From positions 62,001-126,000 of the forward strand of contig NZ_WOWS01000003.1 of assembly GCF_009741275.1 (NCBI RefSeq): 64,000 bases of DNA. Direction: 5' to 3'. This DNA comes from Winogradskyella endarachnes (lineage in GTDB: Bacteria; Bacteroidota; Bacteroidia; Flavobacteriales; Flavobacteriaceae). The position numbers and the translations under genes were made by a program. Shown piece by piece: positions 45,530-54,295 of this stretch. The stretch's first letter is position 1. Each line of letters starts with the position of its first letter. Under the pieces are notes generated by a model that had not been told where the DNA came from, did not search any database, and saw only the letters and a program-made list of their open reading frames with translations.

Positions 45530-45649
45530 AAATTGTTAAAAACATTTAATAAAATCTACTATGCATGCATAAAATTTAAGGATATTATAATTAATTTCGT
45601 TTTGCAGAATTGTTAACATTAAGTTAATATACTAGCCCAAGTAGCTATG

Positions 45650-45657
45650 TAATTTTG
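45650..45657 (+). promoter_or_regulatory. -7 promoter box for the second TonB receptor
   Basis: TAATTTTG followed by CCAC matches TAnnTTTG, 34 nt before the ATG. The -33 region is not canonical; it has a GTTAA repeat (45611-45626). Confidence 0.5.
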
Positions 45658-45691
45658 CCACAATTATAAAACCAATTAACTTAAATTTTAT

Positions 45692-48268
45692 ATGAAAAAA
45701 TTTAGTCATTTTTTATGTTTTGTTGTACTAACATGTTTGTCAACATTTGCATATGCCCAAACCACTATAACGGGTAAAATAATTGATAGTGACATGAACT
45801 CACCACTTCCTGGTGCTAATGTATTAGTTAAAGGAACTTCAAATGGTGCTACAACAGATTTTGATGGTGATTTTACTTTAAAAACTGATGTAAAGTCAGG
45901 AGAAGTGGTAATCTCTTATGTAGGTTTTATTTCTCAAACTATTGCTTTTAGTGGAAATACTGATTTGGGAACAATCACATTACAATCTAGCGATTTAGGT
46001 TTAGATGAGGTTCAGATTATTGCTTCTGTTGCAGTTGATAGAAAAACACCTGTTGCTGTTTCAACGGTAAAAGCTGCAGATATTGCTTTAAAATTGGGTA
46101 CTCAAGAATTTCCGGAGGTTTTAAAATCTACACCAGGTGTATATGCTACCAAATCAGGTGGTGGATATGGTGATGGTCGAATTAATTTACGTGGATTTAG
46201 TTCAGAGAATGTTGCTGTAATGATAAATGGTGTTCCTGTTAATGATATGGAGAATGGTGCTGTTTATTGGAGTAACTGGGCTGGTTTAGGTGATGTAACA
46301 AGTTCTATGCAGGTTCAAAGAGGTCTAGGTGCGGCTAAAGTAGCGGTTCCTTCTGTTGGTGGTACTATTAACATTTTAACAAAAACTACAGATGTAGAAG
46401 AAGGTGGAAATGTTATGGCTTCTATAGGTAACGATGGTTACAGAAAATATGGAGTAACTTATTCTACTGGCTTAATGGAAAATGGTTTTGCAGCTACAGT
46501 TTCTGCAGCAAAAACGGATGGAGATGGTTATGTAAAAGGTACTTCTTTTAATGCCGTATCATATTTTCTTAATGTTTCTAAAGAAATAAATGATCAACAT
46601 AAGTTGTCTTTCACTGCTTTTGGTGCAAAACAACGTCACGGACAAAGACAAAATAGACAATTAATTGAGACGTATAGAGAAAGTGAAGATGGAATTAAAT
46701 ATAACCAGGATTGGGGTTATAAAAATGGACAAGTAACATCTATTGAAGATAACTTTTATCATAAACCACAGATTTCATTAAATCATTATTGGAATTTAAG
46801 TGATAATACAACTATATCCACTGCAGCTTATGCTTCATTTGGTTCTGGTGGAGGTGGAGGAACTCTTGGTAGTGATGCTGAGACTCCAGGTTTCGAAGGA
46901 GATGCAAGGTATAAGTTTACAAGTGCTGATTACCGTATTGGAGAATATGGTCCTTTAGATTTTGATAGAATTGTTGAAGAAAACATTGCTCATGGAGCTA
47001 ATGGTTCTAGTGCTGCTTTAAGAGCTTCAAGAAATGATCACAATTGGTATGGTGTTTTATCAACATTAAAATCAGATTTATCAGATGATTTAGTTTTTCT
47101 AGGTGGATTAGATTTTAGAAACTATAAAGGGATTCACTTTAGAGAAGTTACAGATTTATTAGGTGGTCAATTTATTATTAATGAAGATAATGTTAACAAT
47201 CCTTCAGGTGTATCTAAGGTTGGAGATAAAGTTTCTTACTATAACGATGGATTAGTAGGCTGGTTAGGAGCTTTTGCTCAAGTTGAGTATGATGTAAATG
47301 AAGATTTTAATACATTCGTTTCTTTGTCGGCTTCAAATACTTCATATAAGAGAGTTGATTATTTCCAATATACACCAGATGATCCTTTAAGAGAGACAGA
47401 TCGTTATAACTTTTTTGGATTTGGTGCTAAAGGTGGTGCAAACTACAGGTTAACAGAAAATCATAATGTGTTTGCTAACGTAGGGTATTTTGAAAAGGCT
47501 CCAGATTTTGATGCTGTTTTTCCTAATTATAATAATGAGGAAATAAATGGAGATGCTGAAAATCAAAAGATTTTAAGTTTTGAATTAGGTTATGGATTTA
47601 GAGGTGATAAATTGTCTGCTAATGTTAACTTATATAGAACGACTTGGAGAGATAGAACCGAAACAATTCCTTTTCAGTTAAATGAGGATGAAACAGGTTT
47701 TGCTAACATTTTAGGTATTAATGCAATTCACCAAGGTATAGAAGTTGATTTTGTTTATAGAGCAACAGATAAATTAAACATTACAGGTATGGTATCTTTA
47801 GGAGATTGGAGATGGGAAGATGATGTAACTGATGTTCAGATATTAAATGAAGAACAAGAAGTTGTTGAAACGTTAGATGTTTATATTGCTGACCTTCACG
47901 TAGGTGATGCAGCCCAAACTACTTTAGCACTTGGAGCAACTTATAAATTTACTGACAAAACAAGATTTACAGTAGATTATAATTACTTTGATAATCTTTA
48001 TGCAGATTTTGATCCAAGTGATCGTAACGATCCTGATTTTAGAGAAGATGCTTGGAAAGTGCCTGCTTATGGAGTTTTTGATACTGCATTTACTCATGGT
48101 TTCAAATTAGGAAGTTTTGATGCTTCTTTAACTGCTAGATTAAATAATGTATTTAATACTACTTATATCGCTGATGCACTAGATGGTACAGGTTCTACTG
48201 CTCAGACTGCACTAGTATATTATGGTTTTGGAAGAACTTTTAGTTTCGGAACAACAATTAAATTTTAA
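45692..48268 (+). CDS. TonB-dependent outer-membrane receptor with carboxypeptidase-like domain
   Basis: The 858-residue receptor has a signal peptide ending FAYAQ, a carboxypeptidase-regulatory-like domain at about 24-110 (GKIIDSDMNSPLPGANVLVKG, TDFDGDFTL), a plug (about 120-240, with GRINLRGFSSENVAVMING) and a barrel ending FSFGTTIKF with C-terminal Phe. A lipoprotein gene with repeated domains follows after 11 nt, so the two form a receptor-lipoprotein pair in place of SusC-SusD. The plug stretch NDMENGAVYWSNWAGL occurs, as I recall, in many flavobacterial receptors of unknown ligand. The ligand cannot be named from sequence. Confidence 0.92.
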   Translation: MKKFSHFLCFVVLTCLSTFAYAQTTITGKIIDSDMNSPLPGANVLVKGTSNGATTDFDGDFTLKTDVKSGEVVISYVGFISQTIAFSGNTDLGTITLQSSDLGLDEVQIIASVAVDRKTPVAVSTVKAADIALKLGTQEFPEVLKSTPGVYATKSGGGYGDGRINLRGFSSENVAVMINGVPVNDMENGAVYWSNWAGLGDVTSSMQVQRGLGAAKVAVPSVGGTINILTKTTDVEEGGNVMASIGNDGYRKYGVTYSTGLMENGFAATVSAAKTDGDGYVKGTSFNAVSYFLNVSKEINDQHKLSFTAFGAKQRHGQRQNRQLIETYRESEDGIKYNQDWGYKNGQVTSIEDNFYHKPQISLNHYWNLSDNTTISTAAYASFGSGGGGGTLGSDAETPGFEGDARYKFTSADYRIGEYGPLDFDRIVEENIAHGANGSSAALRASRNDHNWYGVLSTLKSDLSDDLVFLGGLDFRNYKGIHFREVTDLLGGQFIINEDNVNNPSGVSKVGDKVSYYNDGLVGWLGAFAQVEYDVNEDFNTFVSLSASNTSYKRVDYFQYTPDDPLRETDRYNFFGFGAKGGANYRLTENHNVFANVGYFEKAPDFDAVFPNYNNEEINGDAENQKILSFELGYGFRGDKLSANVNLYRTTWRDRTETIPFQLNEDETGFANILGINAIHQGIEVDFVYRATDKLNITGMVSLGDWRWEDDVTDVQILNEEQEVVETLDVYIADLHVGDAAQTTLALGATYKFTDKTRFTVDYNYFDNLYADFDPSDRNDPDFREDAWKVPAYGVFDTAFTHGFKLGSFDASLTARLNNVFNTTYIADALDGTGSTAQTALVYYGFGRTFSFGTTIKF

Positions 48269-48279
48269 AAAAAAGTAAT

Positions 48280-49935
48280 ATGAAAAAAGTTATTTATTTA
48301 TTAGCCTTTATAGGTATGGCTTTTGTGGGTTGTAATCCCGTAGAAGATATTCATAATGAAATTGACTCACAAGATGACTCTGTTGTAGGAGAGGCGGAAT
48401 ATACCTTGACTGACGATGATTATGATGCTTTAGGATTGATATATGGAACCTTTGATTCAGAGCAACAAGCTAAGGATTCTATACCACAATTATTGGAAGA
48501 TTTATATCCTTTTTGGGGTAATGGATCATCGGTTTTAGTTGGTTATGACCTATATCTTGGAAGTTCTGACGGTGTTAACGATTTTGTTTATGCTGACACA
48601 TATTCTTTAGGTCTACAAGATTACCCTCAAGGTTCTCTAAATGCCATAGCATTTTATCCTAATGAAAACCCTTCTGATTATATTCCTAATATACTGGCTT
48701 CAGAAATTGTTAACCCTACTGAGGGACAAATAGTACTCGCTTCTTATAAACAATATACAGAAGAACCGGTTGAAGGTATTGCAAATATTTACGAAGCAGA
48801 CTTCGTTGCAGCAGGAACGCTTTTAGATTATACAGCGATTAGTGTTGTTGGTGATCAAGTTTGGGAAGGTTCAAGTTATGGAGCTAAAATGAGTGGATAT
48901 GCAGATTCGAGTAGTAATATAAATGAAGATTGGTTAATTTCTGCTGAGATTGATTTAACTGGTCAAGTTAATCCGTTATTTCAAGTAACCCAGGTTTTAA
49001 ATTATGCGAATGAATTAGATTATTACAATATTTATGTGTCTACAGATTTTACTGGAGATGTGACAACGGCAACATGGGATATAATTGATGTGAATCCTGT
49101 TCCTGCTGGTGATAGTTGGACTGCGGTTACATCTGATGACTATAGTTTTTCTGCTTACGAAGGAGAAACTATACATATTGCCTTTAAATATGAATCTGAC
49201 TTAAATGTTAGTGGTACTTGGGAAATTGAGTTGGCTACTATTAAAGTTGCTGGTGTTGAGGGAGAAACTGTTGACACAGAAGTATATTATACTTATACTG
49301 ATGGAGAATGGGTATTGTCTGAAGGTGTATATATTTTAAGTGAAGAAGATTTTGAATCAATGGGGTTAAGTAATTTTGGTAGTTCTATTCCTGCTGATAA
49401 TTATTTACCTACTTTTTTAAGTATTAAATATCCTTTTGCTCAAGAAGAAGATGAATTGATTGTTATTTATAAGTATGTATCAAGTAGTAGTGGTGCTCAA
49501 TTAAGAGGTAATTTGTATTCTGTAGTAGGAGGTGAATGGACAGGATATGAGTCTACTATTTCTACAACCTTACAATTTGGAAAAGAAGATGGAATATGGG
49601 TGCCAGATAACACTATTAGATATACTGTAATAAGTTCTGATTATAGTTTAGTTGCTTCAACATTATTAACCGAGCCTGGTTTTGAATCTGCAGCAAGCAA
49701 TTTAGATAGTTATGGAAACTTTAATAGAACTACTGGTAGCTCTGGTTGGACTGATGCTCAAATGAAAACGGCAATGGGTGTTATACTAGATAATTTAGAT
49801 CCTAATGCGGAAGAAGGGCAAAAATATATTGTTACTGTTGATATTTATAATGGTGCTAGCGGTACTGAAGACTTTGCTGTAATTAAAACAGATGGTGTTT
49901 GGGAATGGCAAAATCCAGAAGATTACGACGAGTAA
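48280..49935 (+). CDS. Choice-of-anchor-J lipoprotein with repeated flanking units
   Basis: The 551-residue lipoprotein has a lipobox ending AFVGC (Cys18). A central jelly-roll domain of the choice-of-anchor-J type spans about 165-330 (DWLISAEIDL, YNIYVSTDFTGD, IHIAFKYES, WEIELATIKV). Repeated units flank it: about 41-95 starts YTLTDDDYDALG, about 350-405 starts YILSEEDFESMG, and about 447-530 starts YTVISSDYSLVA. Each has a Leu-Pro/Pro-x-x-Leu helix and a strand like VLVGYDLY or LIVIYKYV. It is encoded 11 nt after the TonB receptor and is probably its surface partner, perhaps binding or presenting ligand. No catalytic residues are evident. A strong bidirectional terminator follows. Confidence 0.82.
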   Translation: MKKVIYLLAFIGMAFVGCNPVEDIHNEIDSQDDSVVGEAEYTLTDDDYDALGLIYGTFDSEQQAKDSIPQLLEDLYPFWGNGSSVLVGYDLYLGSSDGVNDFVYADTYSLGLQDYPQGSLNAIAFYPNENPSDYIPNILASEIVNPTEGQIVLASYKQYTEEPVEGIANIYEADFVAAGTLLDYTAISVVGDQVWEGSSYGAKMSGYADSSSNINEDWLISAEIDLTGQVNPLFQVTQVLNYANELDYYNIYVSTDFTGDVTTATWDIIDVNPVPAGDSWTAVTSDDYSFSAYEGETIHIAFKYESDLNVSGTWEIELATIKVAGVEGETVDTEVYYTYTDGEWVLSEGVYILSEEDFESMGLSNFGSSIPADNYLPTFLSIKYPFAQEEDELIVIYKYVSSSSGAQLRGNLYSVVGGEWTGYESTISTTLQFGKEDGIWVPDNTIRYTVISSDYSLVASTLLTEPGFESAASNLDSYGNFNRTTGSSGWTDAQMKTAMGVILDNLDPNAEEGQKYIVTVDIYNGASGTEDFAVIKTDGVWEWQNPEDYDE

Positions 49936-49955
49936 ATTAGAATATTTTCTGAAAC

Positions 49956-49988
49956 AAAAAATGCCACTGAATTTCAGTGGCATTTTTT
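49956..49988. terminator. Bidirectional terminator between the lipoprotein gene and gldD
   Basis: A perfect 15-bp stem (49956-49970 with 49974-49988) has an ATT loop, flanked by A6 and T6. It lies between convergent genes and should stop transcription from both sides. Confidence 0.88.
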
Positions 49989-50005
49989 ATTGTTTTAAAC
50001 TTATT

Positions 50006-50575
50006 TTACTCCTTCCATTTAACACTTTCCATAATATGTTTAATATCCTTTTTTAAATACTCTGAAGCAGGATATATAGAATCATAATTTGGTTTTGCAT
50101 AGAAGTACAAAGAACCGCTTAAAAAGTGTTTAATGCTATCTGTAACGTAGAATTGTGATTGCGATGCGGCATCACCTCCAATTTCGTATAACATACCGTA
50201 AACTTTGTTTTCTTTATTTTCAAAATCTTTATAAGAAATTTCATCTGCCTTAATGGTATGTTTTTGTGTGAGGTTTTGAGCATCACGCAGCAGGCTATCT
50301 AAATTTCCGTTTTTAATTTCTTTATAGGTTAAATAAATAGTGGCTTTTAAAGCAGGATATTTAAGATCTACACCATTGGAGGATGACGTAGATTTTACGC
50401 TACTAATGGGATTTGCCAATTCATTTTTTTCAAACGTAAATGGTAATGGCACTAAGGCTTCTTTATATTTAGCAGTTGGGTACTCTAATCTTAAATAACC
50501 TTTTGGTTTAGGTAATGGGTCGTTACCACAACTTAGCATTAATAAGCTTAATAAAGGTAGTGTTAATCGTTTCAT
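50006..50575 (-). CDS. gldD: Gliding motility lipoprotein GldD
   Basis: GldD is a lipoprotein required for gliding and for T9SS function in Flavobacterium. The frame is open from 50596, but Met8 (50575) starts a standard lipoprotein signal (MKRLTLPLLSLLMLSC, then GN) and is preferred, giving 189 residues. The mature start KPKGYLRLEYP and later DAASQSQFYVTDSIKHFLSGSLYF match the family as I recognise it. It is the last gene of the ssb-gldE-gldD series, 78 nt after gldE, the usual flavobacterial order. It acts with the T9SS cargo encoded elsewhere in this window only in a general sense. Confidence 0.93.
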   Translation of the reverse strand: MKRLTLPLLSLLMLSCGNDPLPKPKGYLRLEYPTAKYKEALVPLPFTFEKNELANPISSVKSTSSSNGVDLKYPALKATIYLTYKEIKNGNLDSLLRDAQNLTQKHTIKADEISYKDFENKENKVYGMLYEIGGDAASQSQFYVTDSIKHFLSGSLYFYAKPNYDSIYPASEYLKKDIKHIMESVKWKE

Positions 50576-50653
50576 TGGTTTAATATTTATAAGCATATAA
50601 AATTTTCTATTATTAAGTCTTAGAAAATAGGTTATATGTTTTTTCCGCTCTCG

Positions 50654-51964
50654 TTAATCTAACAAGGTAAGTTTTATTTGTTTTATTCGCTTTCGTTCTA
50701 AAGATTCTATAGTAAAATCGTAGTTTCTAAAATTTATTTTACTTCCTATTCTAGGGAAACCACCTGAAATTTCTAATACAAATCCTGCTAAGGTTTCGGC
50801 TTCCCCTTTTTTACTTTCAAAATATTCAATATCTTCAGTAATACCGACTATTTTGTAAACATCTTTTAAGGGAGTTTTACCTTCAAAACTAAAGTTTTTG
50901 TTATCTAATTTAGTGTATATTAAATCGTCGTCATCATATTCATCACTAATATCGCCAACAATTTCTTCAATAATATCTTCTAATGATACTAAACCAGAAG
51001 TGCCTCCATATTCGTCTACAACTACAGCTAAATGAACTTTCTTAGTTTGAAACTCTACCATTAAATCGTCTAATTTTTTGTTTTCAGGTACAAAGAAGGG
51101 TTCACGAAGTAAGGTGGTCCAATCAAATTGTTTCTTGTTAAGATGTGGTAATAAATCTTTTACATAAAGTACGCCATTAATTGAATCTATACTTTCATTA
51201 TAAACAGGGATTCTAGAATAGCCATTATCTATAATTTCTTTAATTATTATTTCAAAAGGTGTGTCAATACTTAAAGCAAATAAGTCCATTCTTGGTCTCA
51301 TAACTTGTTTGGTATCTGTGTTACCAAAGGAAACTATGCCTTGTAATATTTTCTGTTCTTCTTGTGTGGTGTCTTCTTGGTTGGTTAATTCTAACGCTTG
51401 TGATAATTGGTCTACACTAAGATTAGAGCGTTGTTTACCAAAATTATTCTGAATTAAAATAGTTACGTAACGCATTGGAAGACTTATTGGAGATAGCAAA
51501 ATATCTAAAGTCTTTAATGGCCTAGACATAAACGAGGAGAATTTTACACTATTTCTATTGGCATAAATTTTAGGAATAATTTCACCAAAAAGTAAGATTA
51601 AAAATGTTGCTGAAACCACTTCAATTAAAAACCTTAATAATGAATTTGTAATATCATTAAATAAAGTTTCACCGATATACGCAAAGAGCAGTACTACGGC
51701 AATATTTATAAAATTATTAGCTACTAAAATGGTGGCTAATAGCTTTTTAGGTCGTTCTAGGAGCTGCGCAATAACTTGCATTGCAGGTGATTGATTCTCT
51801 AAACCTTCATTTAGATCAGACTTAGTAAGCGAAAACAAAGCAACTTCTGCTCCTGAGATTAAAGCAGAACAAATTAATAAGACCACAAGTAATACAACAC
51901 TCCAAATAAACGAGGCATTGATGGCTAAAAAAGTTATGAATAAAACCGTGGGTTCTGGGTCCAA
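50654..51964 (-). CDS. gldE: Gliding-motility-associated protein GldE (CNNM/CorC-like)
   Basis: The 436-residue membrane protein has an N-terminal DUF21/CNNM domain with four membrane segments (about 10-190). A tandem CBS pair follows (about 210-335, with VMRPRMDLFAL and VVDEYGGTSGLVSLEDIIEEIVGDI), then a C-terminal transporter-associated CorC/HlyC domain. In flavobacteria this form, adjacent to gldD, is named GldE and is linked to gliding. The family is related to magnesium/cobalt efflux proteins. It lies 18 nt after ssb. Confidence 0.94.
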   Translation of the reverse strand: MDPEPTVLFITFLAINASFIWSVVLLVVLLICSALISGAEVALFSLTKSDLNEGLENQSPAMQVIAQLLERPKKLLATILVANNFINIAVVLLFAYIGETLFNDITNSLLRFLIEVVSATFLILLFGEIIPKIYANRNSVKFSSFMSRPLKTLDILLSPISLPMRYVTILIQNNFGKQRSNLSVDQLSQALELTNQEDTTQEEQKILQGIVSFGNTDTKQVMRPRMDLFALSIDTPFEIIIKEIIDNGYSRIPVYNESIDSINGVLYVKDLLPHLNKKQFDWTTLLREPFFVPENKKLDDLMVEFQTKKVHLAVVVDEYGGTSGLVSLEDIIEEIVGDISDEYDDDDLIYTKLDNKNFSFEGKTPLKDVYKIVGITEDIEYFESKKGEAETLAGFVLEISGGFPRIGSKINFRNYDFTIESLERKRIKQIKLTLLD

Positions 51965-51982
51965 GATAATGTTTGTTTAATA

Positions 51983-52426
51983 TTAAAAAGGTAAATCATC
52001 ATCGACTTCTGGTTCCGTGTTGGTTGGCGCAGAAGATTGTGGCTTAGGATTAGAGCTGGGCATTGTAGGCTTTTGTACTTGTTGCTCTGTTTTGGGTGTT
52101 AAAAAGGTAAACTCATCACATTGTATTTCTGTAGAATAACGTTCCATACCTTTATCATCTGTCCATTTTCTAGTTTTAATACGGCCTTCAATATATACTT
52201 TATCTCCTTTAGAAAGATATTTTTCACAGATTTCAGCAGCTTTATTTCTTACTACAATATTATGCCATTCCGTATTTGTGATACGTTCATTGGTTTGTTT
52301 ACTAACATAAGACTCACTTGTAGCTATAGGAAAACGACCAACACAATTTTTATCGTCAAAATAATGCATTTTTACTTCGTCGCCTAAGTTTCCGATAAGC
52401 ATCACTTTATTTAAGGTTCCAGCCAT
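51983..52426 (-). CDS. ssb: Single-stranded DNA-binding protein
   Basis: The 147-residue SSB coats single-stranded DNA and recruits repair partners. The OB-fold covers residues 1-105 (LNKVMLIGNLGDEV, NTEWHNIVVRNKAAEICEKY, GDKVYIEGRIKTRKW). A Pro/Ser/Gln-rich linker follows, and the acidic tip ends DDDLPF, which binds partner proteins. A -7 box lies 20 nt before the start, so ssb-gldE-gldD is separable from mutY, whose stop is 83 nt upstream. Confidence 0.96.
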   Translation of the reverse strand: MAGTLNKVMLIGNLGDEVKMHYFDDKNCVGRFPIATSESYVSKQTNERITNTEWHNIVVRNKAAEICEKYLSKGDKVYIEGRIKTRKWTDDKGMERYSTEIQCDEFTFLTPKTEQQVQKPTMPSSNPKPQSSAPTNTEPEVDDDLPF

Positions 52427-52445
52427 AATATTTAAATTTAATATA

Positions 52446-52453
52446 CAAAGTTA
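52446..52453 (-). promoter_or_regulatory. -7 promoter box for ssb-gldE-gldD
   Basis: The minus strand reads TAACTTTG, matching TAnnTTTG, with 19 nt between the box and the ATG. The -33 element is not obvious. Confidence 0.5.
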
Positions 52454-52509
52454 CTCATTTGTACAACACTAATTTAAAAGTACTAAAAAAATGTGATTTC
52501 TTTAAGTTT

Positions 52510-53550
52510 CTAAAATTTGAAATTTTCTATAAACGTACTAATAAGCACTGGCGAAGGATATTTTGTAAGAGCATCTATTGAAATGGCTTCTTTAGAAAGC
52601 CTGTCCACTTCTATAATCCAGAATTTAGTATATAAGTGCTGGTGAGATAATTTGTGCACAATATCAGTTTCATTATATAAAGCGTAATCTTTAATATAAG
52701 TATTAGATAAAACATTTTTAATATCTAAAAGTTGAAATTCTTCTAAAGAAAGGCTCTTCTCTGTTTCAATCAGTGGAAACTGGTAAAGATTTTGCCAAAT
52801 ACCTTTATGCGTTCGTTTTTGAAAAAGCGTCTTATTAGAAGAATCTATACAAACTAAAAAGTTGAAATATTTAGTGGACACTTTGGTTTTTTTTACTTTA
52901 ACAGGGAGTGAGTCAATTGATTTTTTTTGAAGAGCGACACAACTTTTACACAATGGACAACTATGGCAATTAGGATTTTTAGGCTTGCATTGTAATGCTC
53001 CAAACTCCATAATAGCTTGGTTGTAAATATCTGGTTGTTTTGTGTCTATTAGGTTAGAAGCTAATTTTTTAAATTCTTTAATGCCTACAGTTGAATTAAT
53101 AGGTGTCTTAATACCAAAATATCGAGATAGTACTCTGTACACATTACCATCAACCACAGCGGCAACTTCATTAAATGCAATAGAAGAAATAGCACTAGCC
53201 GTATAATCACCCACACCTTTAAGTTTTAAGAGGTCTTTGTAAGTATTAGGAAAAACACCATTAAATTCATTTACTATATGTTTTGCAGTTGTATGAAGGT
53301 TTCTTGCTCTAGAGTAATAACCTAGCCCTTGCCATAATTTTAAAACTTCTGTTTCAGAAGCTGTAGCAAGATCAAATATTGTTGGAAAATTAGAGGTAAA
53401 AGCCTCGTAATACGGTAGACCTTGTTTTACTTGTGTTTGTTGTAAAATAATTTCTGAGAGCCAAATGTTGTAAGGATTTTTGGTTTTACGCCAAGGCAAA
53501 TCCCTCTTATGTGCTGAATACCAATTAATTAATGTATATTTGAAGTCCAT
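52510..53550 (-). CDS. mutY: A/G-specific adenine glycosylase
   Basis: MutY removes adenine mispaired with 8-oxoguanine. The 346-residue protein has the catalytic Glu33 (LSEIILQQTQV), the helix-hairpin-helix LKGVGDYTASAI with the catalytic Asp nearby (AAVVDGNVYRVLSR), and a 4Fe-4S cluster with Cys-x6-Cys-x2-Cys-x5-Cys spacing (CKPKNPNCHSCPLCKSC). The C-terminal NUDIX-like domain that recognises 8-oxoG occupies about residues 225-340. It is divergent from HU with 136 nt between the start codons. A -7 box (TAATTTTG, minus strand) lies 21 nt before the start. Confidence 0.96.
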   Translation of the reverse strand: MDFKYTLINWYSAHKRDLPWRKTKNPYNIWLSEIILQQTQVKQGLPYYEAFTSNFPTIFDLATASETEVLKLWQGLGYYSRARNLHTTAKHIVNEFNGVFPNTYKDLLKLKGVGDYTASAISSIAFNEVAAVVDGNVYRVLSRYFGIKTPINSTVGIKEFKKLASNLIDTKQPDIYNQAIMEFGALQCKPKNPNCHSCPLCKSCVALQKKSIDSLPVKVKKTKVSTKYFNFLVCIDSSNKTLFQKRTHKGIWQNLYQFPLIETEKSLSLEEFQLLDIKNVLSNTYIKDYALYNETDIVHKLSHQHLYTKFWIIEVDRLSKEAISIDALTKYPSPVLISTFIENFKF

Positions 53551-53571
53551 TTAGTTTAAAAAGTGTTGAGG

Positions 53572-53579
53572 CAAAATTA
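53572..53579 (-). promoter_or_regulatory. -7 promoter box for mutY
   Basis: The minus strand reads TAATTTTG followed by CC, matching TAnnTTTG, 21 nt before the ATG. It is divergent from the HU promoter at 53613-53645. Confidence 0.5.
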
Positions 53580-53612
53580 AATCTTTAGAACGTTAAAATT
53601 TAATTAATTACG

Positions 53613-53645
53613 TTTGAAATATTGAAATTAAATTACTTATATTTG
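53613..53645 (+). promoter_or_regulatory. Promoter of the HU gene (TTTG-N21-TATATTTG)
   Basis: TTTG at 53613-53616 and TATATTTG at 53638-53645 with a 21-nt spacer are a full match to the Bacteroidota consensus. This is the clearest promoter in the window. The leader is about 35 nt. Confidence 0.7.
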
Positions 53646-53686
53646 CCAACCCTTAGAATTTAATAGTAACCCTAAAACTAATAATA

Positions 53687-53977
53687 ATGACAAAAGCCGA
53701 TTTGGTAGCAAAAATATCTGATAAGTTAGGTATTGAAAAAGGTGACGTTCAAGCAACTGTTGAAACCTTTATGGAAGAAGTAAAAACATCTTTAGAAAGT
53801 GGAGATAATGTTTATTTAAGAGGTTTCGGAAGTTTCATCATTAAAACAAGAGCTGAAAAAACAGGTCGTAATATTTCAAAAAATACTACAATAAAAATTC
53901 CAGCTCACAACATACCTGCATTTAAACCTGCAAAAGTATTTTTAGAAGGTGTTAAATCTAATGTTGAAGTGAACTAA
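53687..53977 (+). CDS. HU-family DNA-binding protein
   Basis: The 96-residue nucleoid protein has the HU/IHF fold: N-terminal helices (MTKADLVAKISDKLGIEKGDV), the RGFGSFIIKTRAEKTGRNIS saddle that leads into the DNA-binding arms, and PAHNIPAFKPAKVFLE. It has a strong promoter. It is followed after 44 nt by a 29-residue basic peptide gene and then rng. HU bends and packages chromosomal DNA; whether this is the main HU or a paralogue is not visible here. Confidence 0.95.
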   Translation: MTKADLVAKISDKLGIEKGDVQATVETFMEEVKTSLESGDNVYLRGFGSFIIKTRAEKTGRNISKNTTIKIPAHNIPAFKPAKVFLEGVKSNVEVN

Positions 53978-54021
53978 TAAAGCATTTAAAACAAAATATT
54001 AATTAAAAAGCATTATTTATT

Positions 54022-54111
54022 ATGCCAAGTGGTAAAAAAAGAAAAAGACACAAGGTAGCGACGCACAAGCGTAAAAAACGTAGACGCGCTAATCGTCACA
54101 AGAAAAAATAA
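54022..54111 (+). CDS. AURKAIP1/COX24-domain-like small basic protein (29 aa)
   Basis: A 29-residue peptide (MPSGKKRKRHK at the start, RANRHKKK at the end) has 17 Lys or Arg residues. It resembles the short bacterial proteins annotated AURKAIP1/COX24-domain in Bacteroidota; the same domain forms mitochondrial ribosomal small-subunit protein mS38. A ribosome-associated role is therefore plausible, though not shown for bacteria as far as I know. It lies between HU and rng, in the same direction, 44 nt after HU, and is followed at once by a terminator hairpin (54115-54144). It is too short for most gene finders. Confidence 0.8.
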   Translation: MPSGKKRKRHKVATHKRKKRRRANRHKKK

Positions 54112-54114
54112 ATT

Positions 54115-54144
54115 GAAAAAAGTAGTTTTTAAACTACTTTTTTC
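54115..54144 (+). terminator. Terminator after the HU / small basic protein unit
   Basis: A perfect 14-bp stem (54115-54128 with 54131-54144) has a 2-nt loop and ends in T6. It ends the HU transcript 4 nt after the small protein's stop, separating it from rng. A further short hairpin (TCCCGA 54213-54218 with TCGGGA 54226-54231) sits in the rng leader. Confidence 0.8.
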
Positions 54145-54295
54145 AGTTTTAATGAAACGTTCTTTGATATAGAATTTTCAGCATTTAATAGAGTGCTGTT
54201 GATTTGTTGGAATCCCGATGTTTTTTCGGGACCTGTGTCAAAAAATTTAGTAAACTCCATCTATCTCAATTAAGAGTTAGATATAAATTAACATT

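Noticed and set aside
45526..45547. Direct repeat of attgttaaaa at the end of pgi
   Set aside because: Only two short AT-rich copies, too simple to call an array or attachment site.
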